A DNA stretch of 64,000 nucleotides from contig NZ_JHVJ01000006.1 of NCBI RefSeq assembly GCF_000620085.1, positions 186,001-250,000 on the forward strand, read 5' to 3'. Numbering within the stretch: position 1 is the stretch's first letter; each line of letters opens with the position of its first letter. The notes beneath the pieces are model-generated. The model saw nothing but the letters and a program-made list of their open reading frames with translations. It did not search any database and had not been told where the DNA came from. Of the stretch, positions 62,158 through 64,000 are shown one piece after another. This stretch comes from Marinobacterium jannaschii DSM 6295. Lineage in GTDB: Bacteria; Pseudomonadota; Gammaproteobacteria; Pseudomonadales; Balneatricaceae. The translations under genes were made by a program, and so were the position numbers.

Positions 62158-62208
62158 GTGCGCCGTCTTGTGCAGGCTGACCTGTTAGCCATGTACAGGA
62201 AGATCGAC

Positions 62209-62283
62209 TGGGGTATCGCCAAGCGGTAAGGCACTGGATTCTGATTCCAGTATGCGGAGGTTCGAATCCTCCTACCCCAGCCA
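62209..62283 (+). tRNA. tRNA-Gln (anticodon CTG)
   Basis: A 75-base cloverleaf begins TGGGGTATCGCCAAGCGG. The anticodon stem CTGGA/TCCAG encloses the loop TTCTGAT, so the anticodon is CTG (codon CAG). The T loop is TTCGAAT, and the 3' CCA is encoded. The position before prs is conserved in gammaproteobacteria. Confidence 0.96.
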
Positions 62284-62347
62284 ACTTTTCGATGATGTAT
62301 TCCCTGTCACAGATCCAGTTTCCATAAAATCGAAGAAGGTGCTCGCG

Positions 62348-63289
62348 GTGTCCAAAATGATGGTCTTTACCGGCAATGCAAATCCGGAATTGGCGCAAAA
62401 AGTAGTTGAGCGCCTGGATATTCCGATGGGCAAAGCTAATGTCGGTCGATTCAGCGACGGTGAAGTTAGCGTAGAGATTCAGGAAAACGTTCGTGGTAAA
62501 GACGTTTTTGTTATTCAGTCTACTTGCGCACCAACTAACGACAATCTGATGGAACTGGTTGTCCTGGCAGACGCACTGCGCCGTGCATCTGCAACACGTA
62601 TTACCGCCGTAGTCCCTTACTTCGGTTACGCACGCCAGGATCGACGCCCGCGCTCTGCCCGTGTAGCGATCAGCGCCAAAGTGGTTGCAGATATCATGTC
62701 CACTGTCGGCATCGACCGTGTACTGACTGTAGACCTGCACGCTGACCAGATTCAGGGCTTCTTTGATATCCCGGTTGATAACGTATACGGCTCGCCTGTA
62801 CTGCTGGACGATATCCTGGACCAGGAATACGAAAACCCGATCGTTGTATCACCGGATGTGGGTGGCGTAGTGCGAGCACGCGCAGTTGCCAAACAGCTGG
62901 ACTGCGATCTGGCGATCATCGATAAGCGTCGCGAACGCGCCAACGAATCCCAGGTTATGAACATCATCGGTGACGTCTCTGGCCGTACCTGCATCCTGGT
63001 GGATGACATGTGCGACACTGCCGGCACCCTGTGCAAAGCAGCCGCAGCGCTGAAAGCGAACGGTGCAGCCAAGGTCGTTGCTTATGCAACCCACGCTGTA
63101 CTGTCCGGCCCTGCAATCAAGAACATCACCGGTTCCGAGCTGGATGAGTTTGTCGTCACCGACACCATCCCGCTGACTGACGATGCTCAGGGCTGCGAGA
63201 AGATCCGTCAGCTGACTCTGGCCCCAATGCTGGCCGAAGCGGTTCGCCGGGTTTGTAACGAAGAATCTATCAGCGCGATGTTCCGTTAA
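62348..63289 (+). CDS. prs: Ribose-phosphate pyrophosphokinase
   Basis: 313 residues from GTG 62348 (the second codon reads Ser, then [14 protein letters not shown]); the longer frame runs into the tRNA and is not translated. The PRPP-binding loop is in [18 protein letters not shown], and the ATP site region is [25 protein letters not shown]. It makes PRPP for nucleotide, His and Trp synthesis. Confidence 0.96.
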   Translation: MSKMMVFTGNANPELAQKVVERLDIPMGKANVGRFSDGEVSVEIQENVRGKDVFVIQSTCAPTNDNLMELVVLADALRRASATRITAVVPYFGYARQDRRPRSARVAISAKVVADIMSTVGIDRVLTVDLHADQIQGFFDIPVDNVYGSPVLLDDILDQEYENPIVVSPDVGGVVRARAVAKQLDCDLAIIDKRRERANESQVMNIIGDVSGRTCILVDDMCDTAGTLCKAAAALKANGAAKVVAYATHAVLSGPAIKNITGSELDEFVVTDTIPLTDDAQGCEKIRQLTLAPMLAEAVRRVCNEESISAMFR

Positions 63290-63352
63290 GGCACATCCGC
63301 TACCGACGGCCTGTTAACAGGTTGCCGGACTGCCCAATCTCGGGCTAACACT

Positions 63353-63388
63353 ACTGCAAAGTCCTGGTCGCAAGGCTTTGCAGTTTTT
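63353..63388 (+). terminator. Rho-independent terminator/attenuator between prs and rplY
   Basis: The stem ACTGCAAAG / CTTTGCAGT is followed by TTTT. It sits 20 bases before the rplY start, so it may attenuate read-through. Confidence 0.75.
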
Positions 63389-63407
63389 AGTATCTATAGG
63401 TAATAAA

Positions 63408-64000
63408 ATGACTGATTTCGTAATCAATGCAGTAGCTCGTTCAGACGAAGGGAAAGGTGCGAGCCGCCGCCTGCGTCGTGAAGGCCTGGTACCAGGTATC
63501 GTTTACGGTGGTGACAAGCGTAAGAACCCTGTTGCTATCTCTATCCAGAACAACGAACTGGTTAAGCAGATCGAAGATTCTGCATTCTTCTCCTCCATCC
63601 TGACTGTACAGCTGGACGGTAAAGAAGAGCAGGTAATCATCAAGGACCTGCAGCGTCACCCGGCTAAGCGCGAAGTACTGCACGCTGACTTCCAGCGCAT
63701 CACCAAGTCCAGCCTGATCAAGATCACTGTACCTCTGACTTTCGCTAACTTCGAAAAATCCGCTCCTGCTAAAGCAGCGGCTAAATTCGCAGTTGAGAAA
63801 AACACTGCAGAAGTACTGTGCCTGGCTGACAAACTGCCAGAAACTCTGGTTGTTGATCTGGCTAACGTTGAAGCCGGTCAGGTTCTTCACCTGTCCGACA
63901 TCACTCTGCCAGAAGGTGTTGAAATCGTTGCACTGCGTCGCGGCGAAGACCACGACCAGGGTATCGGTTACGTATACGCTCCACGTGGCGCTAAAGCTGC
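63408..64000 (+). CDS. rplY: 50S ribosomal protein L25/general stress protein Ctc (5' part)
   Basis: ATG 63408 follows AGGTAATAAA. The visible 197 codons encode the L25 N-terminal domain (TDFVINAVARSDEGKGASRRLRREGLVPGIVYGG) and the start-to-middle of the Ctc-type C-terminal domain (VVDLANVEAGQVLHLSDITLPEGVEIVAL). The frame is still open at the right edge. The longer two-domain form (about 200 residues or more) is the CTC type, which binds 5S rRNA. Codon use is strongly biased, as in ribosomal genes. Confidence 0.95.
   Translation, partial: MTDFVINAVARSDEGKGASRRLRREGLVPGIVYGGDKRKNPVAISIQNNELVKQIEDSAFFSSILTVQLDGKEEQVIIKDLQRHPAKREVLHADFQRITKSSLIKITVPLTFANFEKSAPAKAAAKFAVEKNTAEVLCLADKLPETLVVDLANVEAGQVLHLSDITLPEGVEIVALRRGEDHDQGIGYVYAPRGAKA

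Noticed and set aside
1-64000. CRISPR array, prophage or rRNA operon
   Set aside because: No regularly spaced direct repeats, no phage structural or integrase genes, and no rRNA sequence were seen.

Overview
The window is a chromosomal segment of a GC-rich (roughly 58-60 % by eye) gammaproteobacterium. The hemA-prfA-prmC-moeB and lolB/tRNA-Gln/prs/rplY neighbourhoods, the TRAP transporters, the PA3496-type and TIGR02647-type small proteins and the aspartate/beta-alanine catabolic genes all point to a marine Oceanospirillales-like heterotroph (Amphritea/Neptuniibacter/Marinobacterium type). This placement is inference from gene content, not from a database search.

Layout. 1-1662: end of a nickel/cobalt uptake set (DUF4198 protein, CbiM, CbiL-like). 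1743-3122: PAS-AAA-Fis sigma-54 activator. 3142-9448: an ECF sigma factor with a small zinc anti-sigma protein, followed by an arsenosugar-type operon (radical SAM ArsS, a TVP38-flavin disulfide oxidoreductase fusion, DUF547, and TIGR04283 and TIGR04282 glycosyltransferases). 9614-11107: an AT-rich surface-type coiled-coil/beta-helix protein. 11402-13747: two LuxR-type regulators. 14069-16313: sodium:solute symporter plus a Cys-substituted metallophosphatase. 16550-16921: a c-type cytochrome. 16922-19455: a gene-poor stretch holding two related 21-residue membrane peptides behind sigma-54 promoters and a broken IS1595-type transposase. 19456-22465: TRAP transporter. 22577-27887: rsgA, LysR, and an omega-aminotransferase/methylmalonate-semialdehyde dehydrogenase pair. 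28059-34669: EamA exporter, 3-hydroxyacyl-CoA dehydrogenase, CoA-transferase, SixA, AEC transporter and a 2OG-oxygenase-like protein. 34682-35655: low-GC accessory genes. 36010-39125: substrate-binding-domain histidine kinase and sigma-54 response regulator. 39132-44439: MFS, TSUP, aspartase, dicarboxylate/aspartate symporter. 44491-48153: creBCD. 48386-50938: WYL regulator unit and a Cu/Zn exporter. 50962-54449: ankyrin, GST, TetR and small unknown proteins. 54484-64000: housekeeping block.

Main find. The same bipartite motif, TGTAAG-N16-CGACTAA, with identical spacing, lies directly upstream of arsS (4006-4034) and upstream of the symporter/metallophosphatase operon (13944-13972), 10 kb away. 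The simplest reading is that the ECF sigma factor at 3142 controls both, so the arsenosugar genes, the symporter and the odd phosphatase form one regulon. The second find is a pair of 21-residue single-span peptides (17645-17710 and 18876-18941) that share sequence, strong ribosome binding sites and -24/-12 promoters. A third sigma-54 promoter of the same type precedes the CoA-transferase gene.

Limits: positions of motifs were counted by hand, membrane and signal segments were judged by eye, and no homology search was run.
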